From JAZDCZ01 sp046757925 (GTDB taxonomy: Bacteria; Gemmatimonadota; Gemmatimonadetes; Gemmatimonadales; GWC2-71-9): a stretch of 53,613 bases of DNA. Shown in pieces: positions 6,962 through 15,024 of this stretch; the first letter of the stretch is position 1, and each line of letters opens with the position of its first letter. Under the pieces are notes generated by a model that saw only the letters and a program-made list of their open reading frames with translations, searched no databases and was not told where the DNA came from. Made by a program: the position numbers and the translations under genes. The DNA is taken from NCBI GenBank assembly GCA_046757925.1, contig JBHHZE010000019.1, forward strand, positions 1 to 53,613. The letters are read 5' to 3'.

Positions 6962-7795
6962 TTACCGCCCTCGACCGCCCACCATCGACAAGACCCCTCT
7001 CACCAACCGCTCCAGATCGACGGCCAATTCCTCCCCCGCCTCCAACACCTCTTGGTGATTCAACACCCCCTGAAACAACCCGGCACCCATGTTGGTGATG
7101 CTGGAAATTCCTAGGACCTTGAGGCCGCGCGCACGCGCTACCAGCACCTCCGGCACGGTGGACATACCTACGGCGTCAGCGCCGAGTCGTTGCAACATCC
7201 TGACCTCGGCGGGGGTCTCGTAACACGGACCCAGCAGACTCAGGTACACGCCCTCCTCCAATCTGACACCTAAGTCGAGTGCTACCCGGCGCGCCAGCGT
7301 GCGCAACTCCTTGTCGTACAGATCGAAGAGGTCGGGAAACCGCGGCTCGCCGTCTACCACCGGACCCATGAGCGGGCTCCCCCACATCATGTTGATGTGA
7401 TCGGCGATCAGCATGAGCGTGGGCGGCCGCATATCGGGCCGCAAACAACCCGCGGCGTTGGTCACAACCAGGTACTCGACCCCCAACTCGGCAAATACCC
7501 TCACCGGCAGGACCACTGTCTTTCCTTCGTGTCCTTCGTACAGATGGAACCGTCCGCTCTGCAATACCACGGGAACGTCTTCGACAACACCGGTGACCAG
7601 CTCACCACTGTGTCCTACGACCGTAGACGATGGAAACCCCGGTATCTCGGAATACGGGATCCGACTTCCGACATTGACCGAATCGGCGAGCCGTCCTAGC
7701 CCCGAGCCCAGCACTACAGCCACCTTGGGAGCAAACTGGCCCAGCCGGTCGCGCAGAAAATCGACGGCGAGGTCCAAGGTTGCGTCGCTGGTCAA
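6962..7795 (-). CDS. punA: Purine nucleoside phosphorylase
   Basis: 277 residues. It catalyses phosphorolysis of purine (deoxy)ribonucleosides to free base and (deoxy)ribose-1-phosphate. Trimeric-PNP signatures are present: GSGLG (30-34), GHSGE (61-65), RFHLYEGHE (82-90), NAAG, GPCYETPAE and VGMSTVPE. The start is TTG at 7795, overlapping the TGA of the nucleoside transporter (TTGA), so it is translationally coupled; a later start would remove the phosphate-binding loop. It is the last gene of the nucleoside operon. Its product deoxyribose-1-phosphate would need phosphopentomutase (not in this window) to reach DeoC. Confidence 0.95.
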   Translation of the reverse strand: MTSDATLDLAVDFLRDRLGQFAPKVAVVLGSGLGRLADSVNVGSRIPYSEIPGFPSSTVVGHSGELVTGVVEDVPVVLQSGRFHLYEGHEGKTVVLPVRVFAELGVEYLVVTNAAGCLRPDMRPPTLMLIADHINMMWGSPLMGPVVDGEPRFPDLFDLYDKELRTLARRVALDLGVRLEEGVYLSLLGPCYETPAEVRMLQRLGADAVGMSTVPEVLVARARGLKVLGISSITNMGAGLFQGVLNHQEVLEAGEELAVDLERLVRGVLSMVGGRGR

Positions 7796-9156
7796 ACGAG
7801 CATCCCCGCAAGGCTGGCGGACATGAACGCCGCGAGGTTGCCACCGATCATAGCCTTGAGTCCCAGGCGCGAGAGATCACCCCTCCGCTCCGGCGCCAGA
7901 CCTCCTATGCCGCCAATCTGAATCGCGATCGACGGAATGTTGGCAAAGCCCAACAGTGCGTACGTAACGATGAGCGTGGCGCGTGGCGAGAGAGTAGTGG
8001 CGGGATCGCCCAGCGTGGCCGCGAGCTGCAGATACGCCACGAACTCGGTCAACACGACCTTCACACCGATGAGCGAACCGACGGTGCCCGCGTCCGCCAT
8101 CGGTACGCCCATAAGCCACGCGAGCGGTGAGAGCACCCAGCCGAAGATCGTTTCGAGCGAGAGCCCACCTGCCAGGCCGAGTATTGCGTTTATCAGGTAG
8201 GTGAGCGCAACGAAGGCCAACAACATCGCCGCCACGTTGAGTGCTAAATGCATGCCCTGGCTCGCACCCGCGGCTGCCGCGTCGATCACGTTGGCGTCCT
8301 TGTCACCTACTGCGACTTTGAGTGACGACTTGGTAAGCGGCTCGCCCGTTTCCGGTACGAGCAACTTGGAGATCACCAACGCAGCCGGCGCGTTCATCAC
8401 TGCCGCGGTCAGCAGGTGACCGGCAATATCGGGAAAGTAAGGTGACAGCATGGCCACGTACGCCGCCATCACACCGCCGGCAATAGTGGCGAACCCGCCT
8501 ACCATCACCGTGTTCAACTCGGAGTACGTCATCTTGGCAACGAACGGCTTGATGAGCAACGGAGCTTCGGTCTGGCCCACGAAGATGTTCCCCGCGACCG
8601 ACAGACTCTCCGCCCCCGAAGTGTGCATGGTGCGCTGCATGGCCCACGCAAGGCCCTGTACCACCCGCTGCATGATGCCCAAATAGTAGAGCACCGACAT
8701 GAGCGACGAAAAAAAAATGATCGTCGGAAGCACGCTGAACGCGAAGAACGCTCCCGTGTTGGCCCAGAGTTCGGGAGAACTGATTGGGCCACTGGCGGGA
8801 TTCCCCACCGGAATTCCAACCGGAACGTTGCTCTGGACCAGATTGCCGAAGATGAACCTGGCGCCCTGCTCCGTGAACCCGAGTAATTGTGTAAAGACCG
8901 TGTTCGCGCCTTGAAACAGGAACCGTCCCACACCGGTGTTCAGAACCACGAAACCGAGCACGGCCTGAAGTACGACACCCGTTCCAACCAGCTTCCAGTT
9001 CACTTTCCTGCGATTGTTCGACAGGGCCCACGCGATCACGATCATCGAACCGATCCCGACCAGGCCCATCAGTCTTTGTAAGAACGGAGTGTCGAGTCCG
9101 TCGCGTGCCGCCGCCAACTGCTCGGCGGCGCTCTGAACCAACCAGAGACCGGTCAC
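7792..9156 (-). CDS. nupC: Concentrative nucleoside transporter (CNT/NupC family)
   Basis: 454 residues. It imports nucleosides with H+ or Na+. The sequence is almost entirely hydrophobic, with the CNT order: N-terminal helices, gate domain (AGNIFVGQTEAPLLIKPFV, a substrate and cation-binding loop) and C-terminal domain (TYALLGFANIPSIAIQIGGI). The GTG at 9156 is preferred because it overlaps the adenosine deaminase TGA (GTGA junction), although the frame is open to 9186. The transporter sits between adenosine deaminase and PNP, feeding both with imported nucleosides. Confidence 0.93.
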   Translation of the reverse strand: MTGLWLVQSAAEQLAAARDGLDTPFLQRLMGLVGIGSMIVIAWALSNNRRKVNWKLVGTGVVLQAVLGFVVLNTGVGRFLFQGANTVFTQLLGFTEQGARFIFGNLVQSNVPVGIPVGNPASGPISSPELWANTGAFFAFSVLPTIIFFSSLMSVLYYLGIMQRVVQGLAWAMQRTMHTSGAESLSVAGNIFVGQTEAPLLIKPFVAKMTYSELNTVMVGGFATIAGGVMAAYVAMLSPYFPDIAGHLLTAAVMNAPAALVISKLLVPETGEPLTKSSLKVAVGDKDANVIDAAAAGASQGMHLALNVAAMLLAFVALTYLINAILGLAGGLSLETIFGWVLSPLAWLMGVPMADAGTVGSLIGVKVVLTEFVAYLQLAATLGDPATTLSPRATLIVTYALLGFANIPSIAIQIGGIGGLAPERRGDLSRLGLKAMIGGNLAAFMSASLAGMLV

Positions 9157-10178
9157 TGTAGCTCCTCGAGTTCGCGCTCGATGCACGCCACGAGTTCGCT
9201 CTTCTGTGGATCGGGAAGAAAAGCGGCCTCGAACGTGTTGAGGATCAGCCGGTCGATAGCCGAACGATCGAAGCCGAGCTGCTTGTGCGCCATCCAGTAC
9301 TCGTCACTCAAGGTAATGCCGTCCATGAGACGGCTGTCGGTGTTTAGTGTCACTACGCAGCCCTTATCCAAGTAATGGGTGATGGGATGTTCCTCTACGG
9401 AGCTGACGGTGTGCGTGTGGAGGTTGGACGTGAGGCAGATTTCTAAAGGAATACGATTCTGGATTACGTATTCCTCGAGTTCCGGATCCTCGTGCAGCCT
9501 CGTGCCGTGACCGATCCGCTGGGCACCGCAGACGTGGATGGCCTGTGCAATGGAATCGGGACCGTCACCTTCGCCGGCGTGACAAGTGCACGCCAGCCCG
9601 TGAGCGTGCGCATGATCGAACGCACGTTTGTGATCGCGCGCCGGGTTACCGCGTTCGGCGCCCGCCAGGTCGAACGCGAGTACACCATCGGTCTTGTAAT
9701 CGACGGCCAGGTGCGCCAGGTCGTGTGAAACACTGGGCGATAGAGTTCTGAGTCCACACACTATCAGTCGCGCAACGGTCCCCGTTTCCTCTTCACCCCG
9801 CCTTAGCCCCGCGAGTGGAGCCTCTATCGCTTGGGTGAGAGTGAGCGCGGGAGTATGCAGTGCCGGACTGTAGCGGACCTCGACATAACGGATGTTATCC
9901 GCCGCGGCATCGACGACGAACTCGTAGGCGATGCGCTCCAGCGCCAACTCCGTCTGCATCACGGAAACTGTGATGGCATACCGCTCGAGGTATTCCTCGA
10001 GGCTGTGAGCATCCCGCACATAAAGCGCCTCGGCGAGCGCGCGGGGCTCGTCGCACGGCAGGCGCACACCCCGCTCGCGCGCCAACTGGATCATCGTAGC
10101 AGGTCTAATCGAGCCATCGAGATGTACGTGAATCTCAGCCTTCGGCAGTCTCCGAATGAGTTCCGCAGTCAAGGTCAC
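9153..10178 (-). CDS. add: Adenosine deaminase
   Basis: 341 residues from a GTG. It deaminates (deoxy)adenosine to (deoxy)inosine. The zinc motif IHVHLDGS (His17, His19) is near the N-terminus, followed by CHAGEGDG, IGHGTRL and VVTLNTDSRL, the metal and substrate-binding blocks of the family. The canonical DD pair is DS here; NTDN/NTDS variants are known in adenosine deaminases that otherwise look active. The gene lies three bases downstream of the 78-aa gene and overlaps the transporter start, so it is clearly part of the operon. Confidence 0.93.
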   Translation of the reverse strand: MTLTAELIRRLPKAEIHVHLDGSIRPATMIQLARERGVRLPCDEPRALAEALYVRDAHSLEEYLERYAITVSVMQTELALERIAYEFVVDAAADNIRYVEVRYSPALHTPALTLTQAIEAPLAGLRRGEEETGTVARLIVCGLRTLSPSVSHDLAHLAVDYKTDGVLAFDLAGAERGNPARDHKRAFDHAHAHGLACTCHAGEGDGPDSIAQAIHVCGAQRIGHGTRLHEDPELEEYVIQNRIPLEICLTSNLHTHTVSSVEEHPITHYLDKGCVVTLNTDSRLMDGITLSDEYWMAHKQLGFDRSAIDRLILNTFEAAFLPDPQKSELVACIERELEELQ

Positions 10179-10181
10179 CCG

Positions 10182-10418
10182 CTAATCCTTTTCGTCGCTG
10201 GAGCTGCGCGCACTTCGCACCACGCGCAGAATGTCACCCAATTTAACGGGGGTAGACGGATCGAGTCGGCGGCCGACTCCGTCCGTCACGTATGCGGTCC
10301 CTCTGGAGATCGCAGACGCAAGTTCCGCGTCATCCATTGTGACCACGTCGAATACGCTACTTCCCGGCGAAACGGCCACAGGCCGCTCGTCGACGAACAC
10401 GCGGACCGTGCAAGTCAC
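10182..10418 (-). CDS. Conserved-looking 78-aa protein, possible beta-grasp fold
   Basis: Starts with GTG overlapping the 5'-nucleotidase TGA (GTGA) and stops three bases before adenosine deaminase. The sequence (TVRVFVDERPVAV, then SSVFDVVTMDD, then YVTDGVGRRLD..PVKLGDILRVVRS) has the strand-helix-strand rhythm of small ThiS/MoaD-like beta-grasp proteins, but lacks the terminal Gly-Gly of sulfur carriers. No signal peptide. The context suggests a cytoplasmic accessory role in nucleoside catabolism; function unknown. Confidence 0.7.
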   Translation of the reverse strand: MTCTVRVFVDERPVAVSPGSSVFDVVTMDDAELASAISRGTAYVTDGVGRRLDPSTPVKLGDILRVVRSARSSSDEKD

Positions 10419-12718
10419 TTATTGCGATGGAATCTACTGGTCCCCGGCGCCTCCACCGGCTGGCGGAGTTTCCTAATGTACGCCTCTAGCGCTGATACTT
10501 CCGTAAGCCCGGTTGCCTCATATGTGAGTTCGCCGAGCATGGCGAATTCCGGAATAAGCGACGCCGGCAAGGTCAGGGTGTACGTTCCCTTCTTACGCAC
10601 TTCACGCCCGTCCGGAAACCGCAGCCTGCGCACGCGCTTACCCGTCTTGCGACGAGGCTCGTACCAAACGTCGAAACCGGATACCTGGACTGCTATCCGA
10701 TCCACACCGACCACCTGTTCCAGAATCCCGTACAGTACGGATCCCCGAATCTGGAAACGCACCAGACGCTCGTCCCGCGTTAACACGCCCTCAATGCCTC
10801 GACGCGATACCGGTCCCGCAGGCAAACCGGTCCGTATGCCACCGGCGCCCAGCAGGGCAAAGTGCGTACGGGCTCCATTGCGGAATGCGTCCGCGACCAG
10901 ACGTTCCAACGGCGAATCTTCGCCGACTTCCAGGCGGAACTTGAGTCGCGCAAACGGCTTCGCTGGCGGTGGTGCTGCCTCCACTCGGTCGCGCGGTCGC
11001 GGCGCAAATACCGCGCTGACAGAATCACGCTTGGCCACCGCGCTGGGTTGCTCCACTCGTGGCTCAAACGCCTTGCGCGCCGCGTCCGCCGCCTCCGGCG
11101 GCATTATTCGCCAGGAAGGCCGGAAGTAGTCGTCGCTACGCAATCTCCCGGCCGAACGAACAGCCTCTGCCAATAGGTCGCGGATGTTCTCGCTCCGGTC
11201 GTAGACCACCGGTAGGCCCTTCAACATGTCGAAACCGCCCCCACCCCTCTGTCGATAGTTGTTGAGCGCCAATCTGAACGTGTCACTGGACTGCACCAGC
11301 CTGCCCTGCCAGGTCAGCTGCCGGATACGGGAGCCCACCGGTCGGCTCAGATCGATCGTGTAATCCACACCGCCGACTATGTCGAAGTTGAATCCCGGCA
11401 CGCTGTCGTTGACGATGGGCTCACCCGGAACGTACGTTCGGAAATAGGACGCCGAGTGCTCCAGATAGTCCCGTAACGACGCTCCATCGATACGAACAGC
11501 CTTGAGCGTGTTCTCATAGGGATACACCGCTGCCACATCCCGCAGGCGGACGGGCCCAGGTCCCAGATGTGCACCCGGGTTGAACGCGGCCGTCGAGGAT
11601 AGATCAGCACCGCTTAGGCGCCGCTGGACCTCGTTCACGAAATCGATTATCGGGGTATCGCCCGCGCGGGCGTATCGTGCACTCCAATCGCCTTCGGACT
11701 CGGCAAGCGGCGTGCTTACCCAGATCCGTACCCGTCTATCGGCGTCTTCCAGCCTACGCGTGACAACTGGATTCGGTGCGACGTTTTCGAGAGAGATCTG
11801 TTCCCCCGAGATCCGCGCGACCCGGAACGAACCGGTGGTACCTGCCCGAACCAACCACACGTGGGCAATCGCCAGGCTACGCGCCCACGGCCGTGGCTGT
11901 ATGAAGTGCACTCCGTTGATTACCGTATCGATCATCACTCTATGCGAATGACCCACGACAACCAGGTGTGGTTTGATCGGAAGCGCGGCCAGCGAGCTCG
12001 CGACGTTCTCGGCACCCACGCCAGTGGTATCGTAACTCGACGGCGCGTTCATGCCACTATGGATTATCACGACCCGCAAGTCGGCGCGTTGCTGCTGCAG
12101 GCGCTGCAGTGCCGCGCGGGCTGCCGGGATAATGCGTTTGACTACAACACGGCCTGACACGTTGTCCCGATCCCAAATCATGACGCCGGGAGTGGTGAAT
12201 CCCGTTACTCCAACACGCGCACCGCCTCGGGGGAGGATGACATCCGGTCTAAACGCGAAGGTGTCGCGTGGCAGCCGGTAGATGTTCGCCGAAACTATCG
12301 GGAATGCCGCATCGCCCAATGCACTGCTCAGTACGTCGAGACCAAAATTGAACTCGTGATTTCCGGGGGTTGCGACATCGTATCGCACGACGTTGAGAGC
12401 CGTGATTACGGGATCTGGATCGGCTGGATGTTCCCTGGCAAAGTAAGTGGCAAAGGGGCTCCCCTGGATCAAGTCTCCGGCGTCCACCACGATTACCCTA
12501 CCGGGAAAGACGCGTCGCAGCGAGTCGACTATCGTGCCCGCACGCGTGAGCCCCCAAGGGGCTTCCCTGTCGTTGAGATAGTCCCAGTGAAACACGTGCC
12601 CATGCACGTCCGTGGTGGCCACCACTACCACCTCTACCGTGTCCTGCGCCCTGAGCGCAACGCTGCCGCACGACACTGCCAGGAGCAGGCCGGCTAGCAC
12701 GGTTACGGAACCTATCAT
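10415..12718 (-). CDS. Secreted 5'-nucleotidase/UshA-like phosphoesterase with duplicated C-domain
   Basis: 767 residues. The N-terminal ~25 residues are a signal peptide ending near LRAQ. The calcineurin-like domain (about 27-330) carries TTDVHGHV, DAGDLIQG, GNHEFNFG and GHSHRV, the metal-binding blocks. A 5'-nucleotidase C-terminal domain follows (about 335-560, with FNPGAHL, YPYENTLKAVRI and LALNNYRQRGGGG). A second, diverged C-domain occupies about 590-750 (GAGGIRTGLPAGP, AVQVSGFDVWYEP). The usual family length is ~550. It probably removes phosphate from extracellular nucleotides so that the downstream transporter can import nucleosides. The ATG at 12718 has no clear Shine-Dalgarno, and deoC ends ten bases upstream. 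Confidence 0.9.
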   Translation of the reverse strand: MIGSVTVLAGLLLAVSCGSVALRAQDTVEVVVVATTDVHGHVFHWDYLNDREAPWGLTRAGTIVDSLRRVFPGRVIVVDAGDLIQGSPFATYFAREHPADPDPVITALNVVRYDVATPGNHEFNFGLDVLSSALGDAAFPIVSANIYRLPRDTFAFRPDVILPRGGARVGVTGFTTPGVMIWDRDNVSGRVVVKRIIPAARAALQRLQQQRADLRVVIIHSGMNAPSSYDTTGVGAENVASSLAALPIKPHLVVVGHSHRVMIDTVINGVHFIQPRPWARSLAIAHVWLVRAGTTGSFRVARISGEQISLENVAPNPVVTRRLEDADRRVRIWVSTPLAESEGDWSARYARAGDTPIIDFVNEVQRRLSGADLSSTAAFNPGAHLGPGPVRLRDVAAVYPYENTLKAVRIDGASLRDYLEHSASYFRTYVPGEPIVNDSVPGFNFDIVGGVDYTIDLSRPVGSRIRQLTWQGRLVQSSDTFRLALNNYRQRGGGGFDMLKGLPVVYDRSENIRDLLAEAVRSAGRLRSDDYFRPSWRIMPPEAADAARKAFEPRVEQPSAVAKRDSVSAVFAPRPRDRVEAAPPPAKPFARLKFRLEVGEDSPLERLVADAFRNGARTHFALLGAGGIRTGLPAGPVSRRGIEGVLTRDERLVRFQIRGSVLYGILEQVVGVDRIAVQVSGFDVWYEPRRKTGKRVRRLRFPDGREVRKKGTYTLTLPASLIPEFAMLGELTYEATGLTEVSALEAYIRKLRQPVEAPGTSRFHRNK

Positions 12719-12728
12719 GGTGAGAATG

Positions 12729-13598
12729 CTAGTGTGACAGACACACGCGATCGTGCCGATCCGGATCGGCGAGTAAAGTATCGAGTGGCATCGGTCCCGC
12801 CCCGATACATTTTACGAGCTTAACACCCGACGATGTTCCAATTCGCGTAGCGCCGGCGGCGATCATGCGAAGTGCGCTGGCGCAGTCGCGCACACCACCC
12901 GACGCCTTTACACCTAGCTTGTTGCCCACCGCCAAACGCATGAGTGCTACCGCCTCCGCGGTGGCGCCACCCGAAGGGTGGAAGCCCGTCGATGTCTTCA
13001 CGTAGTGAGCGCCCGCCTCCATTGCGATGGCCGACGCCTTTACGACCTGGAGCGGTTCCAGTGCCGCACTCTCCAGGATGACCTTCACCGTCTTGCCGGC
13101 TGCCGCCGCCACGACCGCTCCGATCTCGTCTTCAACGTAGTCCCAGTCTCCCGCTATCACATGACCGAGCGCGATGACCATATCGACCTCTGTGGCACCC
13201 AGCCCCACCAACTCGTCCGCTTCGAACGCCTTGGCCTTAGAGGTCATAGCTCCCAATGGAAACCCGACCACCGTGGCGACGTCTACTCCGGTACCGTGCA
13301 ACAACCCCGCGCACAACGGAACCCAACTTCCGTTCACACAAACGGCCGCAAACCGATGCTCCGCAGCCTCGGCGCAGAGTTTTTCAATTTCCACCTGCGT
13401 AGCTTCGGCTTTGAGCAGCGTGTGATCGACGAAATCGGCGACTCGGCGGCATGAGGGGCCGTCGCCGGGAATCGGGGGGTGGGAGGCAGGGGGCGCTGGC
13501 GCCGCGGGTTGGGGCGAGGCATACCTCGTCCCAACATGCCTCGACCCCAGCTTTTCCACCACCAACGTGGCTATCTGATCCATCTCGCGTTCATTCAT
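12729..13598 (-). CDS. deoC: Deoxyribose-phosphate aldolase with encapsulation-peptide-like N-terminus
   Basis: 289 residues, about 50-60 longer than a minimal DeoC. It cleaves 2-deoxyribose-5-phosphate to acetaldehyde and glyceraldehyde-3-phosphate. Catalytic residues are visible: Asp139 (TEVDMV), Schiff-base Lys201 (YVKTSTGF) and Lys231 (GVKASGG). Residues 1-20 (MNEREMDQIATLVVEKLGSR) form an amphipathic helix followed by a Pro/Ala linker (about 27-48), the layout of peptides that target enzymes into bacterial microcompartments. The start overlaps the upstream vertex-protein stop by eight bases (ATGAATGA). Together these suggest it works inside a shell that retains acetaldehyde. Confidence 0.93.
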   Translation of the reverse strand: MNEREMDQIATLVVEKLGSRHVGTRYASPQPAAPAPPASHPPIPGDGPSCRRVADFVDHTLLKAEATQVEIEKLCAEAAEHRFAAVCVNGSWVPLCAGLLHGTGVDVATVVGFPLGAMTSKAKAFEADELVGLGATEVDMVIALGHVIAGDWDYVEDEIGAVVAAAAGKTVKVILESAALEPLQVVKASAIAMEAGAHYVKTSTGFHPSGGATAEAVALMRLAVGNKLGVKASGGVRDCASALRMIAAGATRIGTSSGVKLVKCIGAGPMPLDTLLADPDRHDRVCLSH

Positions 13599-13881
13599 GC
13601 TCGTTCCCTCGATTCAGCGTCACGCTGTCCACAACTCCTACTATCACCGCCTGCACGGGAATCTTTTCGTCATCGAAAATCTTTCTAGCCGAGCTTCCCT
13701 CCTGCACCACCAGCACCCTGTCACCTACACCTGCGTCCACCACGTCGAGCGCAATGGTCTCGACCGATCCATCCTCGGCATCGTTCAAGTCCAACCGCCT
13801 AACCAACAGCAACTTCTTGCCGTCGAGCCGGTCGTTCTTGTGGGTCGAAACCACGGTGCCTACAACACGCGCTATATAGAT
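13591..13881 (-). CDS. BMC-P (EutN/CcmL) microcompartment vertex protein, apparent ATC start
   Basis: 96 residues if translation begins at ATC 13881. The sequence from there (YIARVVGTVVSTHKNDRLDG then KLLLVRRLD, later GVGDRVLVVQEGSSAR and VQAVIVGVVDSV) is a complete EutN/CcmL domain, the pentamer that caps shell vertices. An AAGGAG lies eight bases before the ATC, and no ATG, GTG or TTG occurs in frame between an upstream TGA and this codon. The first canonical alternative (GTG at 13854) would delete the first beta-strand. So this is either a rare ATC initiation or a point change in the start codon. Its stop overlaps deoC, indicating coupling. Confidence 0.85.
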   Translation of the reverse strand: MYIARVVGTVVSTHKNDRLDGKKLLLVRRLDLNDAEDGSVETIALDVVDAGVGDRVLVVQEGSSARKIFDDEKIPVQAVIVGVVDSVTLNRGNEHE

Positions 13882-13958
13882 CGGACTAACTCCTTGCTGC
13901 CCATCGCTTTCCGAACATCGGGTCCCAAACGCCGTTTTCTCGTTTCACCTTTCACCTT

Positions 13959-14243
13959 TCACTCACTTGATGCAGCCCCGCCTATATCCAACCGATCGAC
14001 CTTCCCCACAATCCCGGCGTCCACTGCCGCAAATGTATCCCACAGGGTAAGAGATGCCTCTCGGGACGTTATGTAGTAGCACAGTTCTCCGGGACCCAAG
14101 CCGATCGGGTCCACCGCGACGATCGCATCGCCCCGGTCATTACCCGAGGAGTCGACCGGCTGTATCCACTGGAGAGTCTGGCCATCGAGAGTGTCCTGCT
14201 TTACCGTCGCCACCACTCGACCCACGATCTTGGCAAGGTACAT
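13959..14243 (-). CDS. BMC-P (EutN/CcmL) microcompartment vertex protein, second copy
   Basis: 94 residues from ATG 14243, one base after the rhomboid stop. MYLAKIVGRVVATVKQDTLD begins the standard EutN/CcmL fold, continuing with LQWIQPVD, GLGPGELCYYITSREA and VGKVDRL. It forms pentamers that close the vertices of bacterial microcompartment shells. It is clearly diverged from the other vertex gene 78 bases downstream; two or three BMC-P paralogues per locus are usual. No hexameric shell gene (BMC-H or BMC-T) was found beside it or elsewhere in the window. Confidence 0.88.
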   Translation of the reverse strand: MYLAKIVGRVVATVKQDTLDGQTLQWIQPVDSSGNDRGDAIVAVDPIGLGPGELCYYITSREASLTLWDTFAAVDAGIVGKVDRLDIGGAASSE

Positions 14244-14244
14244 T

Positions 14245-15024
14245 CTAGTACCCCCACGGCGGCGGTCGCCGGTGAACCTTGACCGCGACATTGGATCGCT
14301 GGGCTGCGCGCAGCAGCTCCGGCTTGGTAAAGAAGCGGATCAGCAGTGCCCCGGCGACGAATCCCCCCAGATGAGCCATGAAGGCCACACCACCGGTCGA
14401 GCCCCCGGCTCCAATAGTTGGCACACCGCCAAGGAACTGTAGAAACGCCCAATATAGCAGCATGAGGTAAGCGGGAACCGATATCGTCGTGATGAAGAAC
14501 CCCAGAAACACCAGCATGTGCACTCGGACCTTGGGATACAGCACCAGATACGCTCCCATGATTCCGCTGATAGCGCCTGATGCCCCCACCATCGGCACGG
14601 GCGACGATTGCTGGGTGAATACCTGAGCCAGCGCCGCGAGGACTCCGCAGATCAGGTAGAAGATCAAGAACCGGCCGTGCCCCATTGCGTCTTCGATGTT
14701 GTTTCCGAACACCCAAAGAAACCACATGTTGAAAATCAAGTGCAGCCAGCCCCCGTGCAGGAATACCGAGGACACCACCGTGTACCAGGCCAGATCGGCT
14801 GAGTCGGGGCACAGCATAACGGGTCCCCTACGCGTAAGGACCGGCTCGACTCCACCACCCAGCAGTCGACCCGGAATCGCTCCCAGCTGGCAGATCGACC
14901 TGGTCAGCCCGGGCTCAAGCCCACCCTGCTGATAGAGAATCCAGACGAGGCTGGTCAGGGCGATGATTCCCACCGTGACGTACGGGGTCAAAACGGTCGG
15001 ATTGTCGTCCTTGTAGGGAAACAT
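14245..15024 (-). CDS. Rhomboid-family intramembrane serine protease
   Basis: 259 residues with about six membrane helices. GASGAISG carries the catalytic Ser, and MAHLGGFVAG carries the catalytic His of rhomboids. HGGWLHLIFNMWFLWVFGNN is the conserved N-terminal signature (HxxxxHxxxN). A basic, hydrophilic tail follows the last helix. It is the first gene of the nine-gene nucleoside/BMC operon, with one base to the next ORF. A functional link to nucleoside use is not evident; it may simply share the promoter. The 180 bases upstream separate it divergently from dnaK. Confidence 0.9.
   Translation of the reverse strand: MFPYKDDNPTVLTPYVTVGIIALTSLVWILYQQGGLEPGLTRSICQLGAIPGRLLGGGVEPVLTRRGPVMLCPDSADLAWYTVVSSVFLHGGWLHLIFNMWFLWVFGNNIEDAMGHGRFLIFYLICGVLAALAQVFTQQSSPVPMVGASGAISGIMGAYLVLYPKVRVHMLVFLGFFITTISVPAYLMLLYWAFLQFLGGVPTIGAGGSTGGVAFMAHLGGFVAGALLIRFFTKPELLRAAQRSNVAVKVHRRPPPWGY

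Noticed and set aside
9831..11129. 432-codon open frame on the plus strand
   Set aside because: It is antisense to adenosine deaminase, the 78-aa gene and the 5'-nucleotidase, which have clear motifs; its translation is Arg/Ser-rich without any recognisable domain.
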